Shown here piece by piece: positions 36,721 through 45,410 of a stretch of 64,000 nt of DNA. Numbering within the stretch: position 1 is the stretch's first letter; the number at the start of each line of letters is the position of its first letter. The notes below the pieces were generated by a model. That model was not told where the DNA came from, searched no databases, and saw nothing but the letters and a program-made list of their open reading frames with translations. Made by a program: the position numbers and the translations under genes. The stretch covers positions 5,766,001 through 5,830,000 of the forward strand of contig NZ_CP109178.1 of assembly GCF_036248255.1 (NCBI RefSeq), written 5' to 3'. This DNA is from Streptomyces sp. NBC_01717. Its GTDB lineage: Bacteria; Actinomycetota; Actinomycetes; Streptomycetales; Streptomycetaceae.

Positions 36721-38103
36721 ATGCGCACCAGCAGTAGAGGACTCACCCGACAACGAACCACGGTGTCGACCGTGTTGGGGCTACTACTGGTGGCCGTCGC
36801 TGCCACACCAGCACATGCGGACTCCGTCCGCTCCATGCAGTGGCACCTTGATGCCATGAAGGCCGAGGAGATGTGGGAGACGAGTACCGGTGACGGCGTC
36901 ACCGTTGCTGTCATCGACTCCGGAGTGGACGCGACGAATCCGGACCTTGCAGGACAGGTTCTCAAGGGATTGAACCTGGAACACAATGTCTCAGGAGATG
37001 AATTCAAGGACTACAACGGTCACGGCACTGCAATGGCTGGCATCATCGCCGGGACGGGCAAAAGTCGTGATGGCGACGGGGCTTTCGGACTGGCCCCCGG
37101 GGCGAAGATTCTTCCTATTAGGATGTTCAACCCCACTAAGGCCGCGAACCAGGCATCAGCTGACCGGAAGTTCAATATTGACGCCCCCACCGCAATTCGG
37201 TATGCGGTTGACCACGGGGCGAAGATTGTCAACATTTCCCTCGGACATGAGACTGGGTCGCAGCAACTGACGGATGCCGTAAAATACGCGCTCGACAAAG
37301 ATTCACTGATCTTCGCTGCCGTTGGAAACAGCGGTGACAAGGCGAACATGGTCGAGTATCCGGCCGGAACGCCAGGCGTCGTCGGGGTGAGTGCCATCGG
37401 CAAAGATCTCCGCAGGACGGATGAATCCCAGTACGGGGGGCAGGTGGACCTCTCAGCGCCCGGTGAAGACGTGGTCTATGCATGCGCAGGGGAGACTGGC
37501 GTGTGCCGGGGGCACGGCACAAGTGACGCGACCGCCATCGCCTCCGCCTCCGCCGCGCTCATCTGGTCCAAGCACCCGGACTGGACGAACAATCAGGTCC
37601 TTCGCGTCATGCTCAACACGGCCGGTGGCCCGACCAGCGGCGCTGAGCGCACCGACTACATCGGTTACGGCGTCGTGCGCCCCCGCATCGCTCTGAAGAC
37701 CCCCGGTGACCCCGGCCCGGCCGACGAGTACCCGCTCCCCGATCTCGCGGCAGCCGAGAGTGCTCAGCCCTCAGTCAAGCCCTCCAAAGCGACCGGAAGT
37801 TCAGAGAGCGACGACAAGCCGGCCACTGCCCCGGCATCCGGCACCGACAGCAACACCGGTCTCTGGATCGGCCTCGGTATCGGTGTCGCCGCTCTCGTCG
37901 GCGCAGCGGTCACTGCCTTGGCCATCCGCTCCCGTCGCCGCAAGGCCGCCGCAGCCGCGCCGCCCGCGTATACGCACCAACCGCCGTACCCGTACCCGTC
38001 TCAGCACCAGCCCGCACCGTCGGCCTTCGGGCCCCCTCCCACCGCCCCTCCCGGCTCCAACTCGCCGCACGGAGGCCCCCCGAGGCAAGGCCCTTACGCC
38101 TGA
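36721..38103 (+). CDS. Mycosin-type S8 serine protease (type VII secretion-associated)
   Basis: A 460-residue exported subtilase. It has a signal peptide (about 1-34, ends AAATPAHA), Asp in TVAVIDSGVDA, His in YNGHGTAMAGIIAG and Ser in GHGTSDATAIASASAALI, followed by a Pro/Ser linker, a C-terminal membrane helix (LWIGLGIGVAALVGAAVTAL) and a Pro-rich cytoplasmic tail: the MycP layout. The start is ATG 36721, because AAAGGA (36709-36714) touches the earlier ATG at 36715 but is 6 bases from this one. Parts of the gene use noticeably more A/T third positions than its neighbours. Confidence 0.92.
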   Translation: MRTSSRGLTRQRTTVSTVLGLLLVAVAATPAHADSVRSMQWHLDAMKAEEMWETSTGDGVTVAVIDSGVDATNPDLAGQVLKGLNLEHNVSGDEFKDYNGHGTAMAGIIAGTGKSRDGDGAFGLAPGAKILPIRMFNPTKAANQASADRKFNIDAPTAIRYAVDHGAKIVNISLGHETGSQQLTDAVKYALDKDSLIFAAVGNSGDKANMVEYPAGTPGVVGVSAIGKDLRRTDESQYGGQVDLSAPGEDVVYACAGETGVCRGHGTSDATAIASASAALIWSKHPDWTNNQVLRVMLNTAGGPTSGAERTDYIGYGVVRPRIALKTPGDPGPADEYPLPDLAAAESAQPSVKPSKATGSSESDDKPATAPASGTDSNTGLWIGLGIGVAALVGAAVTALAIRSRRRKAAAAAPPAYTHQPPYPYPSQHQPAPSAFGPPPTAPPGSNSPHGGPPRQGPYA

Positions 38104-38106
38104 ATT

Positions 38107-38124
38107 CGCAAACGGGAGTTTGCG
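38107..38124 (+). terminator. Small hairpin after the mycosin gene
   Basis: CGCAAAC-GGGA-GTTTGCG, 7 bp, 3 bases after the stop. A modest stem; it may stop or slow transcription into the decayed region. Confidence 0.5.
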
Positions 38125-38304
38125 GACAAGGCGGTGTGCGGGTGTAAGGGTTCTGCGGGCATGACTTGAACGTGCTGCTCCACGCTTGCGCCCGTCAGAT
38201 AGCGTTGATCTGCTCGGGCGATTCGCGTTGCCGGTTGTGCCCGTAACTTCACGCCGGCAACGAGTCCACCTGCGCGTGTGAGCAGAGTCTGAAACGGGGA
38301 AAGA

Positions 38305-38590
38305 GTGTCGTTCGACGAGGAATGGGCTGAGCTGCGCGCCGAAGCGGCGGCAAGGAATTGCGATCGATCGCGAACTGGCAAAGCAGGAAGCTGATTTCGA
38401 TCGCACGGAGGAAGCGGAGAAGCGAACTCTGGTGAACGTCGGCCAACAGCGGGCCATATCTCCTCTGGACGCATACATTGCGGTGCATCCTGAGGTGGAT
38501 GGAACCGATTGGTATCAAGATGTCTCCTTCGCCATAGAGGCCAAATATGGCACTGGCGACAACGAAGCCGATCAGACAGATGCGGATTGA
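38305..38590 (+). pseudogene. Frameshifted gene beginning MSFDEEWAELRAEAA
   Basis: GTG 38305 with GGGGAAAGAG upstream opens a frame reading MSFDEEWAELRAEAAARN that stops at 38392-38394. The +1 frame takes over at about 38352 and stays open to 38590, reading GIAIDRELAKQEADFDRTEE and ending at DNEADQTDAD. That second frame has no start of its own. Removing one A in GGCAAGGA would join them into one protein of about 95 residues. MSFDEEW openings are common for genes near Streptomyces mycosins. Either a true decayed gene or a sequencing error. Confidence 0.6.
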
Positions 38591-38696
38591 GCGTGATGCT
38601 TCGGCTAAAACGGTTGTTGCGAGCCTGAAGTGCAAGAACAAGGTGATTCTGCCTGAGGCAGATGTCGTGATCCCAGAGAATCCTCGTCTCAAGTGA
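38547..38696 (+). CDS. Possible 49-residue protein
   Basis: ATG 38547, with AGAGG (38536-38540) six bases upstream, opens MALATTKPIRQMRIERDASA and runs to IPENPRLK at 38696. It overlaps the end of the frameshifted gene in another frame. Codon use is not strongly Streptomyces-like (AAA, ACG, GTT, GCT). I do not recognise it; it may be a remnant. Confidence 0.3.
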   Translation: MALATTKPIRQMRIERDASAKTVVASLKCKNKVILPEADVVIPENPRLK

Positions 38697-38944
38697 GGAA
38701 GAAGGCGGGGGCGGCGGGGCCGGGATGTTTTTGGTGCACGCGCTGGTGACGGAAGCTTCGCGCACAGGGTTCTGAACCTCCGCCGGACCCGGGTGAGGCA
38801 GTTTGTTCGGCGGGCGTGGCTTCTCCCAGGGCTCGGCATGCTCTGGCTCAGTGGCAGGACCCCCGATGCTCAGAGCACGGTCGCTCGGCACCGGGCACCA
38901 CTCCTCGATGACGCGCTGGCAGCGCGACAGATGTATGGATGTGG
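38697..38944. other. Gap without supported gene
   Basis: About 250 bases between the decayed genes and the 3' end of the acyltransferase. Open frames here lack starts, ribosome sites and recognisable protein character. I see only degenerate sequence. Confidence 0.5.
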
Positions 38945-40126
38945 CTACGGCGCCTTCGTGGCTGTGGTCGACTGCTCGGTGGCACTGCGGGGCGCCGGAA
39001 TCGTCGCCGTCACCGTGGACGGGGCCGGTGCTGTGGTCGTCTCCGTGAATACCGGCTGCGGACGTGGCGGGGCAGGGGCGAACATCCAGCCGATGGACGG
39101 CCGGGTCAGTGGCTGAACCAGTCGGCGGACCGGCGGAGAGCCGAGCGTCATCGTCAGCAGGACCGCGCAGAGCACCAGGCCGACGATCTCGACGGGGGTA
39201 TTCACTCGGGAGATCCAGCCGTGTTCCCGGAACGGCATGATGACCAACGGATGCAGCAGATAGATGGTGAAGCCGCCCGCACCCAACGCGGAGATCAGTG
39301 GCAGCCGCCGTCGGGGCATCAGCCTCAGCAGACAGAGCACCAGGGCCGCGGCCGAGGCCAGCACCAGCAGCCGGATGACCCAGGCCCATTCCAGGCTCAT
39401 CGGATCGGCGACGGAGTAGGGGTGGCGCATCGACAGCCAGTTGCCCTTGATGTCCCGGTGCCACAGCCAACCGGCGACACAGGAGGCCAGAATGCCCGCG
39501 ACCGCGACGGGCAGGCTCCAGCGGCTGGTGAACCAGGTGCGCAGATAGCCTTGGCCGATCCGCCAGCCGAGGTAGAACAACGGCATATAGACGAGGGTCC
39601 GGCTGGCGGAGAAGGCCATCCCGAACTCGTCGATGTACCCCACCGCGAGGGCGACGCCGGTGGTGACCACCAGCGGGTGACGCAGCTGCACCACCAGCGG
39701 CAGCAGCAGCCGCCAGAAGAAGAGGGACATCAGGAACCACAGGGTCCACGGCAGTTGGACGACATGCAGGGTGAACTCCGCGCCCAGCCAGCGGCTCTCC
39801 AGCGAGAACAGCAGACTGAACACCAGGGCGGGCAGCACGATGCTCTGCAACAGGGAGCGCAGGGGGCGGGTGCCGAGCGGACCCGGGCTGCTGAACACAC
39901 CGGCCAGCATGACGAAGGCCGGCACTCGGAAGGCCCAGCTTGCGATGTGGAAGGAGTGCAGCACGTCCTCCCGCTCCATGATGCTGCCCACGGTGTGCAG
40001 AACCACGATCAGTGTGGCGGAGACGAACCGGGCGTTGTCCCACCATGGATCCCTGGCCCGTTCGGCCCGCGCAGTCCCTTGGGGACTGCCGGCGACGGTG
40101 GCGGATCTCGGGAGTGGCTGGGCCAT
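38945..40126 (-). CDS. Acyltransferase family 3 membrane protein
   Basis: A 393-residue protein on the minus strand. The opening RDPWWDNARFVSATLIVVLH carries the family's conserved Asp/Asn, Arg and His. About ten membrane segments follow, with FTIYLLHPLVIMPF near the end. It is related to fucose 4-O-acetylase-like enzymes that acylate surface sugars. It is isolated: flanked on both sides by remnants of the type VII block and oriented against it, as if inserted there. The substrate is unknown. Confidence 0.88.
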   Translation of the reverse strand: MAQPLPRSATVAGSPQGTARAERARDPWWDNARFVSATLIVVLHTVGSIMEREDVLHSFHIASWAFRVPAFVMLAGVFSSPGPLGTRPLRSLLQSIVLPALVFSLLFSLESRWLGAEFTLHVVQLPWTLWFLMSLFFWRLLLPLVVQLRHPLVVTTGVALAVGYIDEFGMAFSASRTLVYMPLFYLGWRIGQGYLRTWFTSRWSLPVAVAGILASCVAGWLWHRDIKGNWLSMRHPYSVADPMSLEWAWVIRLLVLASAAALVLCLLRLMPRRRLPLISALGAGGFTIYLLHPLVIMPFREHGWISRVNTPVEIVGLVLCAVLLTMTLGSPPVRRLVQPLTRPSIGWMFAPAPPRPQPVFTETTTAPAPSTVTATIPAPRSATEQSTTATKAP

Positions 40127-40383
40127 CGCGGCGACGCTCCTGACAGCGGGCCGGCCGTGACATGGCCTGACGCACTGGTGATCGAATCGGGTGGGTGGGC
40201 AACACTGTGCCCGATCGTCGCGAAGGGCCCGGTTGCCGCTTCGGGTTCATACGGTGAACCCCGCATGTACATCAGGGGCAAGGGGTGCTGTGAGTGTGAC
40301 GATGCTTGCGCCGGAGTATCAGGAGTGCGTGTCGGCCCCGGGGGCGGAAGCGGCGGCGGGCCCGGGGCGGGACGGGGGCACGG

Positions 40384-40493
40384 GACCTGGGCGTCTGGTT
40401 CGGCCTGGGCGTCGCCGCAGCGGCACTGATCGGCGCAGCTCTCGCTATCACGGTCATTCGTTCTCGCCGCTACAGGCGTGAAAGACGACTCTC
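40384..40493 (+). pseudogene. Remnant of a mycosin C-terminal membrane tail
   Basis: In one frame the sequence reads DLGVWFGLGVAAAALIGAAL then AITVIRSRRYRRERR. This closely resembles the tail of the intact mycosin (GLWIGLGIGVAALVGAAVTA then LAIRSRRRKAA). No protease domain precedes it. The rest of the 569-base gap (40127-40695) holds no gene I can support. It is best read as the stump of a second S8 protease gene. Confidence 0.6.
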
Positions 40494-40695
40494 GGTTCCG
40501 TCGGTGACCAGGTGGGCAGGTTGCCCGTCCGCCCCGCACCAGGGCAGTAATCGCACATGGCTAGTCCGGCTCACGTCATCAGCTCCTCAGTAGCTGCTGG
40601 CCATGCCCCGGGCCGGTCGCACGGTCGCGGGGGTGAGCGCTTGCTTCGGATCACTGCAGTCGCGCGGTGTACCGCGGATATCTAGCGTCAACTGC

Positions 40696-40933
40696 ATGAG
40701 TGAGGATCTTGGCCGAACGCGCCCTGTATGGCGCCAGGTGGCGGCAGTGATCACTGCTCGCATCGCGGAGGGCGCTTACCCGGTGGGCGGAAAGGTCCCC
40801 AGCGTGGTGGAGCTGTCGACGGAATTCGGGATTGCGGCCTCGACGGCTCAGAAGGCGTTGACCCACCTGAAAGCTGAAGGGCATCCGTACCGAGGTCGGG
40901 CTCGGCTCGTTCGTTGCCGATGGGTCGTCGTAG
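40696..40933 (+). pseudogene. Frameshifted short GntR-type regulator
   Basis: ATG 40696 opens MSEDLGRTRPVWRQVAAVIT, a GntR winged helix with VPSVVELSTEFGIAASTAQK and ALTHLKAEG. At 40879-40882 (GGGC) the frame breaks. The +1 frame continues with the expected IRTEVGLGSFVADGSS and stops at 40931-40933. Removing one G restores a 78-residue protein of the usual size for these single-domain GntR proteins. It is a recent mutation or a base-call error. Confidence 0.75.
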
Positions 40934-40988
40934 CTCCGGTTGTGGCTTCGAGGCGACCTGGCCGTGGGGCGGAACCCGGGCGCGAAAT

Positions 40989-41029
40989 AAGGTGGGGAAG
41001 CGGCCCGTTCGGAGCCGCTTCCCCACCTT
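40989..41029 (-). terminator. Hairpin downstream of tRNA-Cys
   Basis: A perfect 16-bp stem, AAGGTGGGGAAGCGGC (40989-41004) with GCCGCTTCCCCACCTT (41014-41029), nine-base loop. On the minus strand it comes 29 bases after the tRNA 3' end and is followed by TTATTT. Confidence 0.85.
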
Positions 41030-41057
41030 CAGCAGATCCGCGTGACTCCCGGACCGG

Positions 41058-41129
41058 AGACCGTGACCGGATTCGAACCGGTGTAACTCGAGTTGCAGTC
41101 GAGCCCCTGAACCACTCGGGCACACGGTC
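41058..41129 (-). tRNA. tRNA-Cys (anticodon GCA)
   Basis: A 72-base cloverleaf on the minus strand. The acceptor stem is GACCGTG/CACGGTC and the D-arm is CCC/GGG around GAGTGGTTCA. The anticodon stem is CTCGA/TCGAG with loop CTGCAAC (GCA at 41094-41096), and the T-arm is ACCGG-TTCGAAT-CCGGT. The discriminator base is U, as cysteine tRNAs require. CCA is not encoded. The decayed type VII/GntR zone ends right at this gene. Confidence 0.93.
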
Positions 41130-41368
41130 GTGCGCTTCTTGCGTTTTTGCGTGTCCTGCTGATGCGTCGACCGTAGGCGCGGTGGGGGCGGGTGCTCAAG
41201 AGCGCGGGGCGGGGTGCAATGCGACTGCCATACGCCGTTCATGGTCGGCGCCCCGCTCCACGCCCGTTCCGCGCCCGTTCCGCGCCCCGGGTCCTACGAC
41301 CAAGGGACCAGTGCGCGACCGACTCGCGACAGGCCTCAAAGCGGATCTTGCCCCTTACTCTTGTGCGC

Positions 41369-42832
41369 ATGACCGCCCTCGAACCGCGTGACGCCGATGT
41401 CTCGCCCCATGCTGTGGACGCTCCCGTCGTCGCCGAATCCGAAGGGCTGCTCGGCCGGACCTATCGGGCGCTCAGCATCGGCATCGTCTCCGTCGTGTTC
41501 CTGATCGCCTTCGAGGCGACCGCTGTCGGGACCGCGATGCCGGTCGCCGCCCGTGAGCTGCACGGCATTCCGTTGTACGCGTTCGCGTTCTCCGCGTACT
41601 TCACGACCAGTCTCTTCGCCATGGTGCTCTCCGGGCAGTGGGCGGACCGGCGCGGGCCGCTGGCGCCGCTGGCCACCGGGATCAGTGCTTTCGGGGCCGG
41701 GCTGCTGCTGTCGGGGACCGCGGGCAGCATGTGGATGTTCATCGCCGGGCGGGCCGTGCAGGGACTCGGTGGCGGGCTGGTGATCGTGGCGCTGTACGTG
41801 GTGGTCAGCCGGGCCTATCCGGAGCGGATCCGGCCGGCGATCATGGCCGCTTTCGCCGCGAGCTGGGTCGTCCCGTCCGTCGTCGGGCCGCTCGCCTCCG
41901 GCAGCGTGACCGAGCATCTGGGCTGGCGCTGGGTGTTCGTCGGGATTCCGGTGCTGGTGGTCTTCCCGCTGGCCCTCGCGCTGCCCGAGATCCGGCGCAT
42001 GGCGTCCGGGCCTGCCGACTCGTCGGCGCCCGTCGAACCGTACGACCGCCGGCGCATCGGTCTGGCGCTCGGCATTTCGGTGGGGGCCGGTCTGCTGCAG
42101 TACGCGGGGCAGGAGCGGAACTGGTTTGCGCTGGTCCCGGCCGCCGCGGGTGTCGCTCTGCTCGTTCCCGCCGTACGGGGGCTGCTGCCCGCGGGCACCG
42201 GGCGGGCAGCGCGCGGGCTGCCGTCGGTGGTGCTGCTGCGGGGGATCGCAGCCGGGTCGTTCATCGCCGCCGAGTCCTTCGTGCCGCTGATGCTGGTGAC
42301 GCAGCGCGGGCTGTCCCCGACGATGGCCGGGCTGTCGCTCGCCGCCGGGGGCGGGACCTGGGCGCTCGGCTCGTACGTACAGGCCCGGCCGCGCCTGGAG
42401 CCGTACCGGGAGCGGCTGATGGTGGGCGGCATGGTGCTGGTCGTGGCGGCGATCGCGGGGGCGCCGTCGGTGCTGATCGCTTCGGTGCCGGTGTGGACGG
42501 TGGCCGTCGCCTGGGCCGTCGGGTGCTTCGGTATGGGCATGGTGATCGCTTCGACGAGTGTGCTGCTGCTGAAGCTGTCGGCGCCGGAGGAGGCGGGGGC
42601 CAACTCCGCCGCGTTGCAGATCTCCGACGGTCTGTCGAACGTGCTGTTGCTGGCCGCGGGGGGCGCGGCGTTCGCCGCGCTCGGCGGCGGTGCGGTGGGG
42701 GCGGCGCACGAGGCCGTGGAGGCGGGGGCGTCCGGGGCGCATCCGGGGGCGTTCGCGGTGGTGTTCCTGCCGATGGCCGGGGTGGCGCTGATGGGGGCGT
42801 GGGTGGCGGGGCGGGTGCGGGAAAAGGCGTAG
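41369..42832 (+). CDS. MFS transporter
   Basis: A 487-residue protein starting at ATG 41369 (MTALEPRDAD) after a 239-base gap from the tRNA. It has about 13-14 membrane segments, with MVLSGQWADRRGPL as the segment 2-3 loop and GRAVQGLGGGLVIVALYVVV as the segment 4 exporter motif, which suggests an efflux pump of the EmrB/QacA-like group. The substrate is unknown. The 288 bases after it (42833-43120) contain no gene I can support. Confidence 0.9.
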   Translation: MTALEPRDADVSPHAVDAPVVAESEGLLGRTYRALSIGIVSVVFLIAFEATAVGTAMPVAARELHGIPLYAFAFSAYFTTSLFAMVLSGQWADRRGPLAPLATGISAFGAGLLLSGTAGSMWMFIAGRAVQGLGGGLVIVALYVVVSRAYPERIRPAIMAAFAASWVVPSVVGPLASGSVTEHLGWRWVFVGIPVLVVFPLALALPEIRRMASGPADSSAPVEPYDRRRIGLALGISVGAGLLQYAGQERNWFALVPAAAGVALLVPAVRGLLPAGTGRAARGLPSVVLLRGIAAGSFIAAESFVPLMLVTQRGLSPTMAGLSLAAGGGTWALGSYVQARPRLEPYRERLMVGGMVLVVAAIAGAPSVLIASVPVWTVAVAWAVGCFGMGMVIASTSVLLLKLSAPEEAGANSAALQISDGLSNVLLLAAGGAAFAALGGGAVGAAHEAVEAGASGAHPGAFAVVFLPMAGVALMGAWVAGRVREKA

Positions 42833-43120
42833 TACCGCGTTGTCCCACGGCATACCGTTCAGCGATGCCGGTCCGAATCTGCGGTCCACCGACCGAAGAG
42901 CCGGGCCGTCCCGACATGCCCGGGATCGCTGCGGAACTGTCCGTGTCCGCTGCGTGGCCCTCCCTGTGAAGCGGGTCTCAACGGAGCCGAACCATGGTTC
43001 GTCCATACGGGGTTCCGGCCGGGCCCCCGGTAGGGTGGCCCGGTTGTCGTATCGCGTGCGAGCCCGTCCCGGCCCGTGCGGACAGCGCCCCACGTACCCG
43101 AGAGCCCCGAACCGGAGACC

Positions 43121-44902
43121 GTGACTACTACCGCCTCCCACCACCTCTCACCCGCCTTTCCCGGCCGCGCCCCCTGGGGCACGGCCGGCAAGCTGCGAGC
43201 CTGGCAGCAGGGCGCCATGGAGAAGTACATCCAGGAGCAGCCGCGTGACTTCCTCGCGGTCGCCACGCCCGGCGCAGGGAAGACCACCTTCGCGCTGACC
43301 CTCGCGTCATGGCTGCTGCACCACCATGTCGTGCAGCAGATCACCGTCGTCGCGCCGACCGAGCATCTGAAGAAGCAGTGGGCGGAGGCGGCCGCCCGGA
43401 TAGGGATCAAGCTCGACCCCGAGTACAGCGCGGGACCCGTGAGCAAGGAGTACCACGGGGTCGCGGTCACGTACGCGGGTGTCGGCGTCCGTCCGATGCT
43501 GCACCGCAACCGGTGCGAGCAGCGCAAGACCCTCGTGATCCTCGACGAGATCCACCACGCCGGTGACTCGAAGTCGTGGGGCGAGGCCTGCCAGGAGGCG
43601 TTCGACCCGGCGACCCGGCGGCTCGCGCTCACCGGTACGCCGTTCCGGTCCGACACGAACCCGATCCCGTTCGTCGCGTACGAGGAGGGGAACGACGGGA
43701 TCCGGCGATCCTCGGCCGACTACACGTACGGGTACGGGAACGCCCTCGCCGACGGCGTCGTCCGCCCCGTGATCTTCCTCAGCTACAGCGGAAACATGCG
43801 CTGGCGCACGAAGGCCGGTGACGAGATCGCCGCCCGCCTCGGCGAGCCCATGACCAAGGACGCGATCGGGCAGGCCTGGCGGACCGCGCTGTCGCCCACC
43901 GGTGACTGGATCCCGAACGTCCTCTCGGCCGCCGACAAGCGGCTGACCGAAGTGCGCAAGGGCATTCCGGACGCGGGCGGTCTCGTCATCGCGACCGACC
44001 AGGAATCGGCGCGCGAATACGCCAAGATCCTCAAGAAGGTCACCGGCGAGAAGGTGACCGTGGTCCTCTCCGACGAGAAGGCCGCGTCGAAGAAGATCGA
44101 CAAGTTCAGCGAGGACGACTCGCGCTGGATGGTCGCGGTCCGGATGGTGTCGGAGGGCGTCGACGTGCCGCGCCTCGCGGTCGGTGTGTACGCCACCACC
44201 ATCTCGACCCCGCTCTTCTTCGCCCAGGCCGTCGGGCGTTTCGTGCGGTCGCGTCGGCGCGGCGAGACCGCTTCCGTCTTCGTGCCGACCATCCCGATGC
44301 TCCTCGACTTCGCCAACGAGATGGAGGTCGAGCGGGACCACGTCCTCGACAAGCCCAAGAAGGGCAGCGACGAGGAGAACCCGTTCTCGGAGGAGGACAA
44401 GCTCCTCGCCGATGCGGAGCGGCTGGAGGACGAGGAGACCGAGGAGCAGCTGCCGTTCGAGGCGCTGGAGTCCGACGCGGTCTTCGACCGGGTGCTGTAC
44501 GACGGTGCCGAGTTCGGCATGCAGGCGCACCCGGGCAGCGAGGAGGAGCAGGACTACCTGGGCATCCCCGGGCTGCTCGAACCCGACCAGGTGCAGCTGC
44601 TGCTCCAGAAGCGGCAGACCCGGCAGATCGCGCACAGCAGGCAGAAGCCGGCCGGGGAGGCCGACCTGCTGGAGAAGCCGGCCGAGGCCCGGCCGGTGGT
44701 CACGCACAAGCAGCTGCTGGGACTGCGCAAGCAGCTCAACACGATGGTGTCGGCGTACACGCACCAGAGCGGCAAGCCGCACGGTGTGATCCACACCGAG
44801 CTGCGGCGGGTCTGCGGCGGCCCGCCGAGCGCGGAGGCGACGGCCGGGCAGATCCAGCAGCGGATCCAGAAGGTGCAGGAGTGGGCCACGCGCATGACGT
44901 GA
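43121..44902 (+). CDS. DEAD/DEAH-box helicase
   Basis: A 593-residue superfamily 2 ATPase. It has a Q-like AWQQGAMEKY element, Walker A ATPGAGKTTFALTLA (about residues 49-63), motif II VILDEIHHAGD, motif III LTGTPFRSDT, and the motif VI region FFAQAVGRFVRSRRRGE. The C-terminal 190 residues are acidic and then basic/helical and do not match a standard domain. It resembles RadD/XPB-like DNA unwinding enzymes; the exact role is unknown. GTG 43121 with GGAGA about 4 bases upstream. Confidence 0.9.
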   Translation: MTTTASHHLSPAFPGRAPWGTAGKLRAWQQGAMEKYIQEQPRDFLAVATPGAGKTTFALTLASWLLHHHVVQQITVVAPTEHLKKQWAEAAARIGIKLDPEYSAGPVSKEYHGVAVTYAGVGVRPMLHRNRCEQRKTLVILDEIHHAGDSKSWGEACQEAFDPATRRLALTGTPFRSDTNPIPFVAYEEGNDGIRRSSADYTYGYGNALADGVVRPVIFLSYSGNMRWRTKAGDEIAARLGEPMTKDAIGQAWRTALSPTGDWIPNVLSAADKRLTEVRKGIPDAGGLVIATDQESAREYAKILKKVTGEKVTVVLSDEKAASKKIDKFSEDDSRWMVAVRMVSEGVDVPRLAVGVYATTISTPLFFAQAVGRFVRSRRRGETASVFVPTIPMLLDFANEMEVERDHVLDKPKKGSDEENPFSEEDKLLADAERLEDEETEEQLPFEALESDAVFDRVLYDGAEFGMQAHPGSEEEQDYLGIPGLLEPDQVQLLLQKRQTRQIAHSRQKPAGEADLLEKPAEARPVVTHKQLLGLRKQLNTMVSAYTHQSGKPHGVIHTELRRVCGGPPSAEATAGQIQQRIQKVQEWATRMT

Positions 44903-45410
44903 GGTCGTGAGGCCGCCCGGTCGTGAGGCCGCGCGGTGTCGGGTGCCGGTCGGGACGGGGACGGTGAGCCCCGGACCGGCCCCCGGCTCTGCCGTCCGGG
45001 GCCCGGCGACGGCGGTGGTCCGGGCCTCGCGAGGTCCTGACGGACAGAAAAATTGCGCCACATTCGTTCACGGTGAGTTAACGACGGTTCACTTCCGCAC
45101 ACGGAGCGTCGCGAAGGCGTCCGCCGACCTGGACGCGCGTAGATGGTCGGAACTCGATCGGCGCCGCGCTGACCGGCACTTATGCTTCCGAAGCACAACC
45201 GCATGTCAGTGGACGCCCGGATTCTGGACGAGGTCTTCCGCTGAGCGGACTGGCTCGCTACTGTCCCCAAAAAGTGAACGCCCCGTGGCAATGCCGCCGC
45301 GGAGCGCAGCCGGTGCCTTGGCCGCCGGCGGCCTCTCCGTGCGTCGCCGCTGGGACCGGCGACGCAACCTCCGTGAGAGTGCCGCCACTCACCAAAGAGG
45401 AGAGGGCGTC
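44903..45410. other. 508-base gap upstream of the IclR gene
   Basis: It begins with a 14-base direct repeat GGTCGTGAGGCCGC at 44903-44916 and 44919-44932. An AT-richer stretch near 45050-45095 (AAAAATTGCG, GAGTTAACG) is the likely promoter area for the IclR gene. A 13-codon frame MSVDARILDEVFR lies near 45200-45245. No larger gene is supported. Confidence 0.5.

Noticed and set aside
38094..40250. A 718-codon open frame on the minus strand
   Set aside because: High-GC antisense shadow spanning the mycosin end, decayed genes and the acyltransferase in another frame. It has no coherent domain and the acyltransferase frame explains the region.
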